Assembly (NCBI GenBank): GCA_013397455.1
Contig: VYZB01000146.1
Span: 734,411 to 798,410, forward strand
Origin: Crotophaga sulcirostris
Lineage: Eukaryota; Chordata; Aves; Cuculiformes; Crotophagidae
DNA: 64,000 bases
Reading direction: 5' to 3'
Shown: in pieces, positions 11,943 through 23,400 of the stretch
Position numbering within the stretch: position 1 is the first letter of the stretch
How the letters are laid out: every line of letters begins with the position of its first letter
Translations under genes and position numbers: made by a program
Notes under the pieces: generated by a model
What the model saw: the letters and a program-made list of their open reading frames with translations, nothing else
Told to the model about the DNA's origin: nothing
The model's database searches: none

Positions 11943-14030
11943 AAATTCACTTAGCTTTTGGAAACAATTTAACCAATTTCTCCACTTCACACTCAGGTTC
12001 CAACCTGGCTCAGTACAGCCACTCCTTTTGTTGATCTTGGATATGCTCTCCTCAAGCAACATTTATTCAGTGTTTCTTCTCTAGTTTTTTCTCTGCCACT
12101 ATCAGATTTCGACCCTTCTCAACTTGACTGGAGAGGAGCTGGGAAGGTCAAGAGTACAGACTAACTAGAATTAGAGCATTGCAAGCCTTGGTACAAAACT
12201 ATTTATGGTTAGTTAAAACTGAAGAGTTTTGCTGGCGTTTAACAAAGCCATTTGAAATTCACACTTCAAGTTGACTTCCTTTCATGTCCTTGAATATGGA
12301 AACACCAAGCAACCCAAGTAAACTTAATCTTAGCAAAACTGCAAGTAAAAGTAAAATCCTGCCCACTTTATTCAAATCAGATGGAGTTTATCTGATTGCC
12401 ATCTAGGAAACAGAGAATTAATTTTGTTCCTGACCACTGGGAAACTGTATCACAAAGACAACAGTCACTTCACAGTAATAATGAAGCCTCTACCATGCAC
12501 ATTCACAGTCAGAGGCACATGAAAAATTGAAATGTATTTGCCTCTTGTCTGTGTTTCCATTTTGCATTAGACAGATAACATTGTTAAAAACATGCAATTT
12601 GGAAATAGGAGCAAGTCTCCCCTCTGCAGTGATTCTCAAATCTTTGTACATGCAGAGCATTCCAAGCTGCATACACACCTGCTCTTATCACTCACACTAG
12701 TATTGACTGGGGATTTCCACCAGTGTTTCATCCTGATTAAACTAAAGAACATACATTTCACCATCTGCAGAGCTGTTACATGCCTTCTTTAGGAGCTATT
12801 TCATTCATGTGAATGCAACCAGTACCAAGTAAGAAGGCAATGTGAAAGCTGGAGGGTTACTTAAGACCATGGAGAACAGTGCCAGATCACTGTGCAACCC
12901 TTAAGGTTCAGGGGAAGAAGATGAGATACCCAGTTGAAGCCGATGGTGTGAATTTGAGGGGAATGAGGAGAAATCAAGGCAATGATCTATGAAAGGATTG
13001 ATTTTTTTGAAACAAATTAGTGATACACATAATTTGAAGATCTACTGATGGAGTCAGCAAAGATATGGAATTACTGACCTAAAAGGAAGATCACATACTA
13101 TGTTACATGCCACGCTGCTTTCCAAAAATACTTTATGCTGTGTTTTAGATGGACAGAAATTGCATAAGAGCATCCTGTAAGCAGCTCTGCGGTTTGACAG
13201 CACCTGTTTGAAACATCCTCTTTGAAACATACCAGGCCTGCAGCGGGCTGCTGCTTTAAATAGTACCCACATACCAGATGTTGACAGTCACTTGCTCCAC
13301 AAGCAGCTCATGTCCCCTGCTGTCTAGCCATACAGGCTCTCACAGTCACACTTCGATCTACTAAACCTTTCCCTCTCAGTAACATTTGGCCTGTTATCTT
13401 TTACCACCTCCTTCTCACCTCAAGCCATTCGGTCACAAAAGGGCTGTTCAGCTTGTTCCTGCCTCAAGATTCTTTAAACTCCCATCATGCCCAAGACCAA
13501 ACTACATTTCAGCGACTCAGTCTCTTGGAAATCCCCTTTTTTCCTCAGAGAGGGAAAAGCATCACCAACCTGTTCCTTTCCTACCAGCAATACAATGCCC
13601 ATGCTCCCTCCCCTGGTTTGCACAGCCTTTTGCAGTCCAGCCTCAGGCTTACCAGGTGCACAGCTCCCAAAACCCAGCAGATGATACCCTTTGACCCTCC
13701 TCCTGCCCTTCAGCTGTGACACCCTACCTCATTCTGTGCACTAATCCCAGCTTCAGGTTAATTGATACCATACTTACCACTTTGGATGTGCATTATATTA
13801 CTTATTGTTCTTATTAACACTTGGTTATATTTTTATTAACAACATGAACTGAGAAGAGAAAAATCCAAGCCCAACCCATTGGAAATTTATTCTAACAGTT
13901 TTACATTATTTCAGGGTGCATTACGTTTCTTTGTGAAAGCTCCTCAGCTTTGATGTAATACCAGACAGTAACCAGACACAGTTTTGTATTTATAGCTGTT
14001 TCCATTAACACAGTTATATTAAGAGTTTGC

Positions 14031-14110
14031 TAATGATCTAATTATCAAATTGTCTAATTATAGTTTTGCTTAATTTCTTTTGTGCACATGGAATCACTTG
14101 TAATTATCAT
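14031..14110. promoter_or_regulatory. Candidate intronic element: cluster of TAAT/TAATTA motifs
   Basis: Three TAATTA hexamers (14039-14044, 14055-14060, 14101-14106) and further TAAT cores at 14031 and 14071 fall within 80 bp. TAATTA is the core site of many homeodomain proteins. The region is A+T-rich, so a chance cluster is quite possible. Function is inferred only. Confidence 0.25.
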
Positions 14111-16129
14111 CTGTGATCCCTGGAACCCCTAAAATGAGATGTAATATCAAAGACTTTTCTTTGAAAGCTAAATTTGTATATGTAAATATGCTTTTCTCTA
14201 CAATTTTATCACTTCTGATGCCCCCATAATCTACAGCTCTCTCATGCATAGAAGTCTAAATATATCGATACTTTTTTATACTTGTATGAAAATATTAGAC
14301 ATATGAAAACAAACAAAAATGCATAACAAAAGTTTATCTTTCTCTTACAGCATGCCAAGTGCCCTCAACCTCCACGCAGTCAAAAAAAAAAAATTAAGAG
14401 CACTAGAGCAGCCATGAAAGAACATTTTTTCCACCTAGTATACAGGGCAGGAAGTAGGAACACACCTCAGCTTTTCAGCTGGGAATAATTTCAGGAGCAA
14501 TGTTTGAAGGTTTGCACTCTGCTTGCAAGATCAGCTTATGTTTGGTTAGCATGGTCTAAATATTTGGGGCAGGCAAATGGGAGGAAGAAGAAAAATCAAG
14601 ATCTTGAAAAATCTAATGAAAGTAACAAGAATTTATTGTTCCCCAGCTCTCAGAGGGAACAGAATTACCCTGTCGTGACTGTCTTGCACATAGCGTGAGG
14701 ATAAACTGCAGTGCATGGGACACCTTTTCGCCAGGCAAAGTTCTGTTTTCCAGCCTTGGGGCAATTGTACTGTTCAACTATACCAAGACAGCTCAAGTGT
14801 TAAAATGTATTTTATGACAAGCCTGTAACATACAGCCTTTTTCTCTTAAGTCTGCTGCAAACATACCTGCTAAATTTCATTAAACTATGGCTGTGTATGA
14901 CTTTCTACACAAACTACAAACTAATCCAATTCTGCAGACTCTCTCTGCATTTGCTGAGGCAGGGATTGCACAGGATTTGGTATTCGGTGCCAAGGGTAGG
15001 TGACAGAGACTGGATTTGAGGGGCTGGTGAGTGCAGGAAGATGTGTGGAGAAGATAAGAAGCTGTGGTCAAGATGGAAGCTGTCGGGCTGCTGAGTGGGG
15101 CTTTACGTGAGAAGAAGAAATCTCCAGCTCCACTCACTGTAGTTTTCGCAGATGCCAAAGGACCTGCTTTTGGCTGCTGCCTCACAAAGTGATCCAGAAG
15201 GCACCTACCACACCAGCACTGACTCAAGCTGACATAGCTGCATGATGCCAGGCTGCTCTGAAGGTACTGGCTTGGGTCCAGAGGCTCATGGGTCACTTGG
15301 CCCCCAGACACTTAGTGATGTGGTTATAGCAGAAGCCTTCATGGACTTGAACCTAGCTGAAGCTGATATAGCATACAACATGATCCTGCAGGCCTTGGAG
15401 TACCAAGGGAACACTGCTGCTTCTGAACACACAGCTAGGAGCAAGCAATGTGGTCTAACATGTACCACTGCACTTCTCCAGGCTGGTAAATGCTCTGTTT
15501 CAATACATATCTTTACAGTCACATTTGTGACATTAGAGGAGCTTTGAAGCACAGCTAACAACCTCTTTTGTTGTTGTCAGCTACTAAAAAAAGAACATCC
15601 CAAACTCAAAAATTAGGCATTGTTTCAGTTGGGGACTATTGGGGTCGTTGAAAAATATTCACGCTGTGCCACCCTGGGCTGTCACAGCCTCCGCAGCCTG
15701 TGTCCCACCCTCTGCACCCTCACAAAATCCCAAGCAATTCAAACTGTGGAGGATGTGATCAGGCTCAGTTGGACAGTGTTCTCACCAAGGTCTCAATGAA
15801 AGTATTCAGAGTTGAGGGAGGCCAAGCACTCCCCTCCCCATAACCATTCACTGAGAACAGAAGCCTCAAGCCCTTGCTGTGGGACCACAGGGGACAGGCA
15901 CATAATGAGCCCTCATTGCCAAACAGCACGGTGTTACTGGCCCCCCATGACACCGATCTACAAGTGTGGGCTAAAAACATGCCTCCCTCACTCTCACCAC
16001 AGTTCACATTCTGTCCTGAATAAGCTGACTGCTGACAAGCCCAAGAGGGGATCAGCCTCTTGACTTGTGTGGTCCGATGAGGGCTAAGATTACAAATCTT
16101 TTTCCAAATAGCCCCCAAGTGAGCCACGC

Positions 16130-16156
16130 AAAAAAAAAAAAAAAAAAAAAAAAAAA
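16130..16156 (+). repeat. Homopolymer of 27 A
   Basis: There is an uninterrupted run of 27 A followed by a GGAGGAGAGGAGGAG-like purine stretch. There is no AATAAA signal in the 30 bases before it and I saw no recognisable retrocopy upstream, so it is called a simple repeat. Confidence 0.95.
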
Positions 16157-17740
16157 GAAAAGGAGGAGAGGAGGAGAAAAAGCTTCCAGTAGAGCCTGGT
16201 AACATTAGCCAGCCTCAAACCAAAATACAATGTTCCTCAGGTTACAGTGTCAGCTGAAAAGCTCTCTAACCAGTGGGGATGAGAATGGATTTCCAGCCTT
16301 TTTAAAGATTAAAGACACTGATCACGACTTCAGACTAATACAGGGTTCCTTGTGTACCCAGCCACAGCCTAATCAATAGCGAAACGGGAATAGCATCTGA
16401 AAGGACGAAGCTATTAGTTCCAGTCCTAAGCACTGCCACTACTGCACTGCTCTTGAAATACACCAAATAAGGCTACCCACACTTCTCTCTGTACCCAAGA
16501 GCACCTCCTACAATTAACCTACAGAGTAACCTTCTTTAACTCCAGCTTCAGGTTCTCCACTACTGTTTCAGCTCTATCGATTCAGATATCAAACCAATTT
16601 TAAGTAAACTTAGATGTACCTTCTTAAAAATTATTTAGTACCAGTAGAGTAACTCACTGTTTTCTCAAAACACCCTTTAAGAATCTCAGCAACCACTGAT
16701 GAGGTAAAAGTTATAAAATCTACATACCTGTATAACTCATGCAACCTGGGAAAAAAATCTGCTTTTTGTTATCTATTGACAGAAAAGATGATATTTGGAT
16801 TTAGATATTTTTAAAAATGAATTTAAAAAGGTTAATGTCGACATCATCCTGGAAAGATGCTTCAAGGAAAAGAGTGCAGGGAAGGGGGAAACAAGGAGTT
16901 GTTATTGCACTGGCTCACATTTATTTTTTCCTGAACAGCCAAAAGCTATATGTTACATATCCAGAAAGAAGAGCGGAAGGAAATCCAACCTCAATTGTGA
17001 GGTAGAAAGCTCTCCTACCATTGTATTACCTTATTTTCCTTAGTTGCATTTCCAGAGTCTGGGTCTCATTGATTTTAAATTTAATATTAGCCTCTATTTA
17101 CCTGTCACGCGTGTATCTACCCCTGATGCACACAGACCTGAACAGCTCTTTCAGAGATTGCTTTGTTCTTCTCTGAAGCAGATTGGGCATGAGCTAAGGA
17201 GCACAGTATCTTGGAATTAGCACCAAACCTCATTATTACTAACGCTGCAGCAGAAAAGCCACACTGAGATGGAGACAGAGTGAGAGTGGGAAGGGAGAAG
17301 GAGCATATCGGCAGTAATTAAAGATGCCATTATGGCTTTAGGTTAGATTAATGGCAATATGAAGCATTCTGCTTGTCCTTCGCAACCAGCTCCCATAGCA
17401 GTATCTGGAACCTGAACCCTTATACAGTAAGGGTCTGTAGCCCTTACATAATCCATGAGGAGCAATGTGGACACTGGAGCATTGACACTTGGCAGGAGAA
17501 CCACAGCCTCGTAAAGAAATGGCAAACATGAGTTAGCTCTGGGGCTTTATAGCCAGAAGGTGCAATCTTCTATCAGTATTCACTCATTAGATCCTTCCCA
17601 ACTGCTAAGGCAGCTGCACCATTCTCTCCAGACAACAAGCTTGCACTCGTTTAGGCCAACAGCACCTGGCAGAGCAGCCTTCTGGAGTTTAAAATCTCCA
17701 CCTCCTCAGAAGCTGCACTGTCTACCTTCAGGCACGGCAA

Positions 17741-17760
17741 GACAAGACATTTGTCTTGTC
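17741..17760. repeat. Perfect inverted repeat, 9-bp arms
   Basis: GACAAGACA at 17741-17749 is followed by a 2-bp spacer and its exact reverse complement TGTCTTGTC at 17752-17760. A related GCAAGAC (17737-17743) has a second partner GTCTTGC at 17766-17772. It may form a small hairpin, but no function can be inferred. Confidence 0.9.
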
Positions 17761-17930
17761 TATCTGTCTTGCAGAAAGCATGCTGCTGAGCAGCCATCCT
17801 TCTATTCTGGGCCTGAAGTCCAGCTCACCACAGTAGACATGGGTGTGGAAGAGTTTTGGGTCAGCGGAAGTCAGTGCTGCCACCACCTCTCCTTCTCCAC
17901 ACAGCTGAGGTTAGGGAGCCCCTAAGAATC

Positions 17931-17990
17931 ACAGAATCGTTTGGTTGGAAAAGACCTTTGAGACCATCGAGCCCAACCATACCTGAGGAG
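17931..17990 (-). mobile_element. CR1 LINE fragment, extreme 3' end
   Basis: The stretch opens with AGAATCACAGAATCG, continues with TTTGGTTGGAAAAGACCTTTG and ends with CGAGCCCAACC. This is the avian CR1 3' terminus in minus orientation. Only about 60 bp is recognisable, making it a severely 5'-truncated insertion. Confidence 0.9.
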
Positions 17991-18574
17991 CAAGGCAAGT
18001 GTGAAGGCTGCAACAGGAAAGTCTGGAGCAGGCTGCAGAGTTAGGAGCTGGTGAGAGAAATCACCTTCTGCATGCCTTGATGTTGTAGCCTTAATACACT
18101 TGAATCGTAGAAACCCGTCTTAATCATTGAGGGCAGCGGCCTGAGCAGGGAAGCCAAGTTTCTCCAGGCCTTGCTGGACACCATCATGTATAGGCTGTTT
18201 TATGCCAAGGCTGCTTAGGGCAGCAGCACCACCAATCAGAGGTAAAAGAGCATAAGTGCCCTTTCGGCACAGGAGTGCCATTTACTTGGTTCTTGCCATG
18301 AACCTCAGAACATGACTAATCTTGCCTGGGAAATGAGCAATCAGAGGGCATCAATGCAAACAAAGACAAGTCCACCAACTGAACTGACCTAATTTAATAG
18401 ATCTAAGACCAGACTCCAAATCAGAGATTGACACCTTATTTGGCTTCTTGAAATTCATTGCTGCTACCTCTAAAGTTAAGGCCTAGCTTTAGATATTCCA
18501 TGCGTTAAGTTAACAGAGACAAATTCTCAAAGATCACAGTGGCTTTGTTACCTTGTGGGGGGAGTGAACCCGCA

Positions 18575-18645
18575 CAAAAAAAACCCCAAACCACAACAAA
18601 GAAGCTGCCAAGTAATCAAAATACTAAAAAAAAAAAGAAAACCAG
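18575..18645 (+). repeat. A/C-rich low-complexity tract
   Basis: The tract contains AAAAAAAACCCCAAACC and, further on, a run of A with few other bases. It is the complement type of the T/G-rich tracts seen elsewhere in the window. Confidence 0.82.
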
Positions 18646-19770
18646 AACAGAGTCTCCATTGTCAGCTGTTCTACTCAGGACCTGGGCAAAGGATAAAGAC
18701 TGCCCTACAATAATACACTCATTACTTTACATTTACTTATTTTATGAGCAGAGTAACACAGGCACAAGAACTCTAGGACATTGTACTCCTCAAGCTAGCA
18801 AGAATACTAGATATCCCATAGGAAAAACAAACTGCACTTGCACACTTATGTAACTTATGTAAGGACCCAATTCCTATATGCCAACAGACCCTTTTGGAAG
18901 CATACAGTGGCCCCACTTAATTGTGTATAAAGTGGAGGGTTATTTTTGTTACCCATACTTCCAAGTTTACAGGTGGAAAAGTAGTTGCTTTGCACAACCA
19001 AATTGCTCACTACATTTTTAATTACAAACATTTTAGCTATTTTTTCAGTCATTTGTACTGGTTATTAATATCAAACTGAACTGCGGCTCCAGCTCACAGT
19101 CTCCATCCGAAATTATTTCACATATTTTATCAACACTACACAAGCTACATGTAAGGTCTTCAAGGCTTTTCCAAAATTGATACTAGAACACTGGGATCTT
19201 TTTGTTTTATTAATGTTTACAGAGTCTGCACTGAGGACTCCACTGATTACCATAGGGACAGAGAGTCTGGAGTTACTGGGTAGTCCAAGTCCCCCTCCCT
19301 CCCCTTCTCACCCAATTTTAAATGCTTTTGGTGTTCTCAACTAAACCCTGTATTTAGTATTGTAATTTAACTTTTTCTCCCATGTTACCATCCATAGAAT
19401 GTTTTCTGGCATGCTCACAAAATTCCACCAGAGACCTTTTTTTGGCATCCACTTCTATAGCATTTTGTGAATTTATTATGCAAAACTTACGGGACATGCA
19501 AAAAGAAGGATTACAGAGACATCACTTGGTATCCAGTGCAAATATAACTGTAACAAAATCTGATGTGTGTATGTACATTCAGAGTTTTTATGGCTTTTTT
19601 TTTTTTCCTCAATTAAACACTGAATACACTACAGATGTGAACCCAACCCCACCTCCAGCCCCTGTTCCCAGCCCGGCTTTGTACACATTTGTTTTCACAT
19701 TTACTGTTGGCAGCTATGTCAGCCATGTCAGATGCATCAGGTGTTCCCAGTGCTCTTACGCACAAATAAG

Positions 19771-19834
19771 CACTGGCTAGTTTCCCCATGTTCATATCAC
19801 TATTGGCTAGTTTCCCCATGTTCATATCACTATT
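19771..19834. repeat. Tandem duplication, 30-bp unit, about 2.1 copies
   Basis: A 30-bp unit (CTAGTTTCCCCATG at its core) occurs at 19771-19800 and again directly at 19801-19830. Only two bases differ, both near the unit's start, and a third partial copy starts at 19831. With 27 of 27 bases identical through the core, this is a young local duplication in otherwise unique intron. Confidence 0.97.
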
Positions 19835-20144
19835 TTAGAATTTGACACAAAACTTCTCCTTTGCTACTTAACATATAAAGTTAGCTTTCAGTGGACAATT
19901 AAAAAAAAAACCTCAAAGGTTTGAAGACAGCATGAGTTATTCCTCTTAATCACATTCAGAAATAATTTTACCTTCAAGAAAATAATTTGCAGTTCAATGA
20001 ATAAATAATTCTGACTCCTTCCTGACGACAGCGCCAAACACAAAAAGCAAAAACGTGCACTTCCTATACTCTCCTTGCCTGAGACCCCAGTTCTAGCTGA
20101 GCAAAGAGTGTTTGGTATTATAGAATCCGAGGGAGGGAAGTAAA

Positions 20145-20400
20145 GCAACAGGATCGCAGAATGGTTGAGGTAAGATGGTACTTACAGAGGTCATCTCATC
20201 CAACTCCCCTGCTCAAGCAGGTTCACCTAGAGTCAACTGCCCAGAACCATGTTCAGATGACTTTTGAGTATCTTCAAGGATGGAGACTGTACAACATCTC
20301 TGGGCAATTTGTGCCAGTGATAAGTCATCTGACTGGTGAAAGTGTTTCCTGATAGTCAGATGGAAGCTCCTAACACTTTTTCTCATTTCTTTTGGAGCAA
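20145..20400 (-). mobile_element. CR1 LINE, end of ORF2 plus 3' UTR
   Basis: The minus strand contains the last 28 codons of CR1 ORF2 uninterrupted and ending in TGA (20319-20233), including HWHKLPRDVV and SPSLKILKSHL. Just upstream, RSFHLTIRKHF appears in a shifted frame, so there is at least one indel between the two. The 3' UTR follows to about 20150, where GATCGCAGAATGG resembles the CR1 terminus. The copy is 5'-truncated at about 20400. It is the best-preserved CR1 3' end in the window. Confidence 0.9.
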
Positions 20401-23400
20401 TCTAAATCTCTGTGTGGACTATGGTACCTGGCAGACCAGATGCAGCAAATAGAGCAAGGTACAAAACTCATCCAGAGTTCAAAAAACCCTTTGGGACATG
20501 ATTCCTAGAGATTCCTTGTCTTAGGCATACTTGCTATGCTGGCACCCAGGAGGTCAATATGAAGACTCATCACAGCAACCACCACTTTTACAAGTCATTC
20601 TCCTTTACTTCCTCAGAAGAGGAAATCCTCAGGCTTCCTTTACAGTGACAGAGCAGAGATCACCTAATGTACATGTACAGACTGGGCTTAGAATATTGTC
20701 TACTGTAAAACACACTGCAGCACACTACAAAACAGGAGCAAATAAAACTGGTGCAGTGCAGCCCTTTGGTGAATACTCTACCTGGGTGGGAAGCAGCCAT
20801 CATCCTGCTGGCAGCTTGCACTGGATTTGGGACAGTACCTTAAGTTTTAAGCCTATTCTTGATCCAATGCCTTTCAGGTCTTGTTCCCAGAATGTAATTC
20901 CTATGTCATATTTCATTTGCAGTTTTTAGCACATTACTCATGAGATAAATCCAAGAAACAGGTTGCCTAGGCCACTATGTGCAATGTCTAAAACAGAAAG
21001 ACTTTTTCAGGGTAAAGCAAGCAGTCTGCAATCTGGTGATTCTTCACACAGTCATACAAGACTCTAAAGCCCTTCCAGAGAGAGGAACATATTTTAACTG
21101 CAATGGCTCATAATGTGCAGTAACCTACAGAAATTTTGTCCCTTTGTCTTCTGCAAAGGCCTATTCATTTCATTTTAAAACAAGTCTGTGAAAACAGAAG
21201 TAAATAGTATAAGGAAACTGACAAGATGATAATTTTAAGTGATGTCACAGCATTCCTGTGTGTGGAAAACCCCATGGGAGGGAAACAGGTGTCACACCTA
21301 CCACTGAGCAGTAGAAAGGCTTGGGCAACATGCCTGAGTACCAACACTGTAGACCCACAGCACCCTGTTCACAGTACAAAATTCAGATTTCAAAAAATAT
21401 TTGCTATATTATTCTCCCAATTCTGCTCTCAGAGAGCACAGAGGCACCATGCAAACAAACCGTTGTGGGTTCTGAGCCCCCTGCGCTTTTCATTGCCCTC
21501 CCCCAAACATTTTCCTGCCCTTCTGAGCTACTCAGGGTTTCCAGCTACCGGAAACTTTTCAGAAGTCAAGATACCACTGCAACATGTAAGTGACTAAAAA
21601 AAAAATAAAATAAAATAGAAACTTTATAAACCTAAAAATAACTGTAGACTATTTTTGTATTGGCTGGATGGTGGGGGACAGGGAAGAAAAGCACAGTAAT
21701 AAATCCAGATATTATGCAACTTATTCCATGGAACATCTTTTCTTGATTATGTATATTAGAGAGCTCCTATCCAAAACCTCAAATTACCCTAATCTGAAAC
21801 ACATCAGGGTTGTTTTAATGTAAAATACTAACCAAAAGAAACTAAATCTTGCAAGAGCAAGAAAGAATCCATTTTTTTGCCCCTAACTATAAACAACTTG
21901 TATCACAGCCAAGACAACATAAGCAGGTCTTTGCATCTTTAAAGTGCACTCGTCCCTTTTAAACACTCAGGGTCTGGTCTTGCTTATGCTAATTCCATTA
22001 GGACCAAATTCCAGTACTGCATCCCTTTCCATTTTTCCTCTGACAAAACCCCCAAGTTCTTCTTTCGTCCTCCGCTCTTCTGTAAGTACTGCACAAATAC
22101 GCAACAACTTACAACTTCACTTTTTTCCAGCCTCTTGTGAATTAACAAAAGAAAACTTTATTCTATGGGAAATTTTGCTTGGTATGCGACACTTCAAACT
22201 ATGATCAGTAAACGTAGGAAACAACAGTTACCACTAAAGAAATTCTAGATCACTGCATGCTGAGAATTAACTCCCTTTTCACTTTCTCTGCAAAGTGGAG
22301 AAAATTATGTTCTCATTTAAAATTAGAAAAGTTTAAATTAGGAAAAATGAGGTTCTCCGAGTACTTTATTTTCCCTTTCCAAAAGTAACAAACAGAAAAG
22401 CAAATTACTGAGACTCTCTCTTTTACCAGGTTCTCCTTAGATAAGAAACCTTTGATCAGATATCTGAGAAACTTAATATCATCCAGTTAGTTATTTGTTT
22501 CCTCAGTGTCCGCTTCTTCAAAACAACTCCTGAATATCAACATCTCAATTGGGGCATAGTTTGAAGAGTTCCATAACTTCAGAAGTGCTGCAGCTCCAGA
22601 TTTTATTTTTTACTAACAGATCTTCTAACCAACCTTCTGCCAGCTCAGCGGTGTGTGCAATGAGGATTTTAACAGGTAACATTTATTTAGGCATGGTGCA
22701 GAAACAGTACCATTAACAGATGAAGTGTGTTGATCTAAGTGAAATACAAACACGAGCGATCAGGCATTGTGAAAGCGTATATTTGGGTATTTTCTTCTGC
22801 CTAAGTTCTACTACACTCACCACAGCAGAATTCAAGCATCTTTCAGCTGCACATTAAACTGTTAGTTTTCATTCTCTTCCCCAGATGGAGAAACACATGA
22901 AAGAGTATGAACACTTCTTTTGACATATCGGGTATTTATACCAACAGAAGTCACTCACACAATTCATGATATACTCATAAGAGAAAACTAAGTCAAAGAA
23001 ATGACTCTGTATATGGAACAGGCTGCAGGAAGATTTGCAATGAATTTTACTCAGTCACCCTCAAGCTGGATGAATGAGGGCTACGTCTCCATCAAAAATA
23101 AGCACTTTTTGTAGTTTCACTCTGAAGAACAGTCTTGGATCTTCAGGCTTTAATCTAGACTTTTAATTAACCTTTTAGTTATACTAAGTCCACACACTGA
23201 GCACTCCAGGTTTGACACTATTACACCACAAGTTGTTGCAAAGAGGGGAGGGAGAGGTTGCGTTGCCAAGGTGCTATGCTTTAGTAGTAGCAGAAATGCT
23301 TGCCCAAGAGTAAAAATAACTCCGACCGAAGGATTTGTGCATTGTGCTCTTCTCTTTGCATCTCAATTTCACCTTTTAATCTAAAGAAAATTAAGCCTAA

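Larger units (their letters stand above)
10641..17930 (-). other. KIF26B: KIF26B upstream intron, 10.6-17.9 kb
   Basis: This is intron sequence with a T/G-rich tract at 11818-11942, a TAAT-rich cluster at 14031-14110, a somewhat G+C-richer block at about 14900-16130 with unremarkable open frames on both strands, a run of 27 A at 16130-16156 and a short inverted repeat at 17741-17760. No exon, tRNA or intact mobile element could be identified. Confidence 0.75.

Noticed and set aside
14880..15311. Minus-strand open frame of 143 codons in a G+C-richer block
   Set aside because: The opposite strand is also open nearby, no recognisable protein is encoded, and the frame does not resemble any KIF26B segment.
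15765..16205. Minus-strand open frame of 146 codons
   Set aside because: Its N-terminal part is a run of Phe translated from the 27-A homopolymer. The remainder shows no family resemblance.
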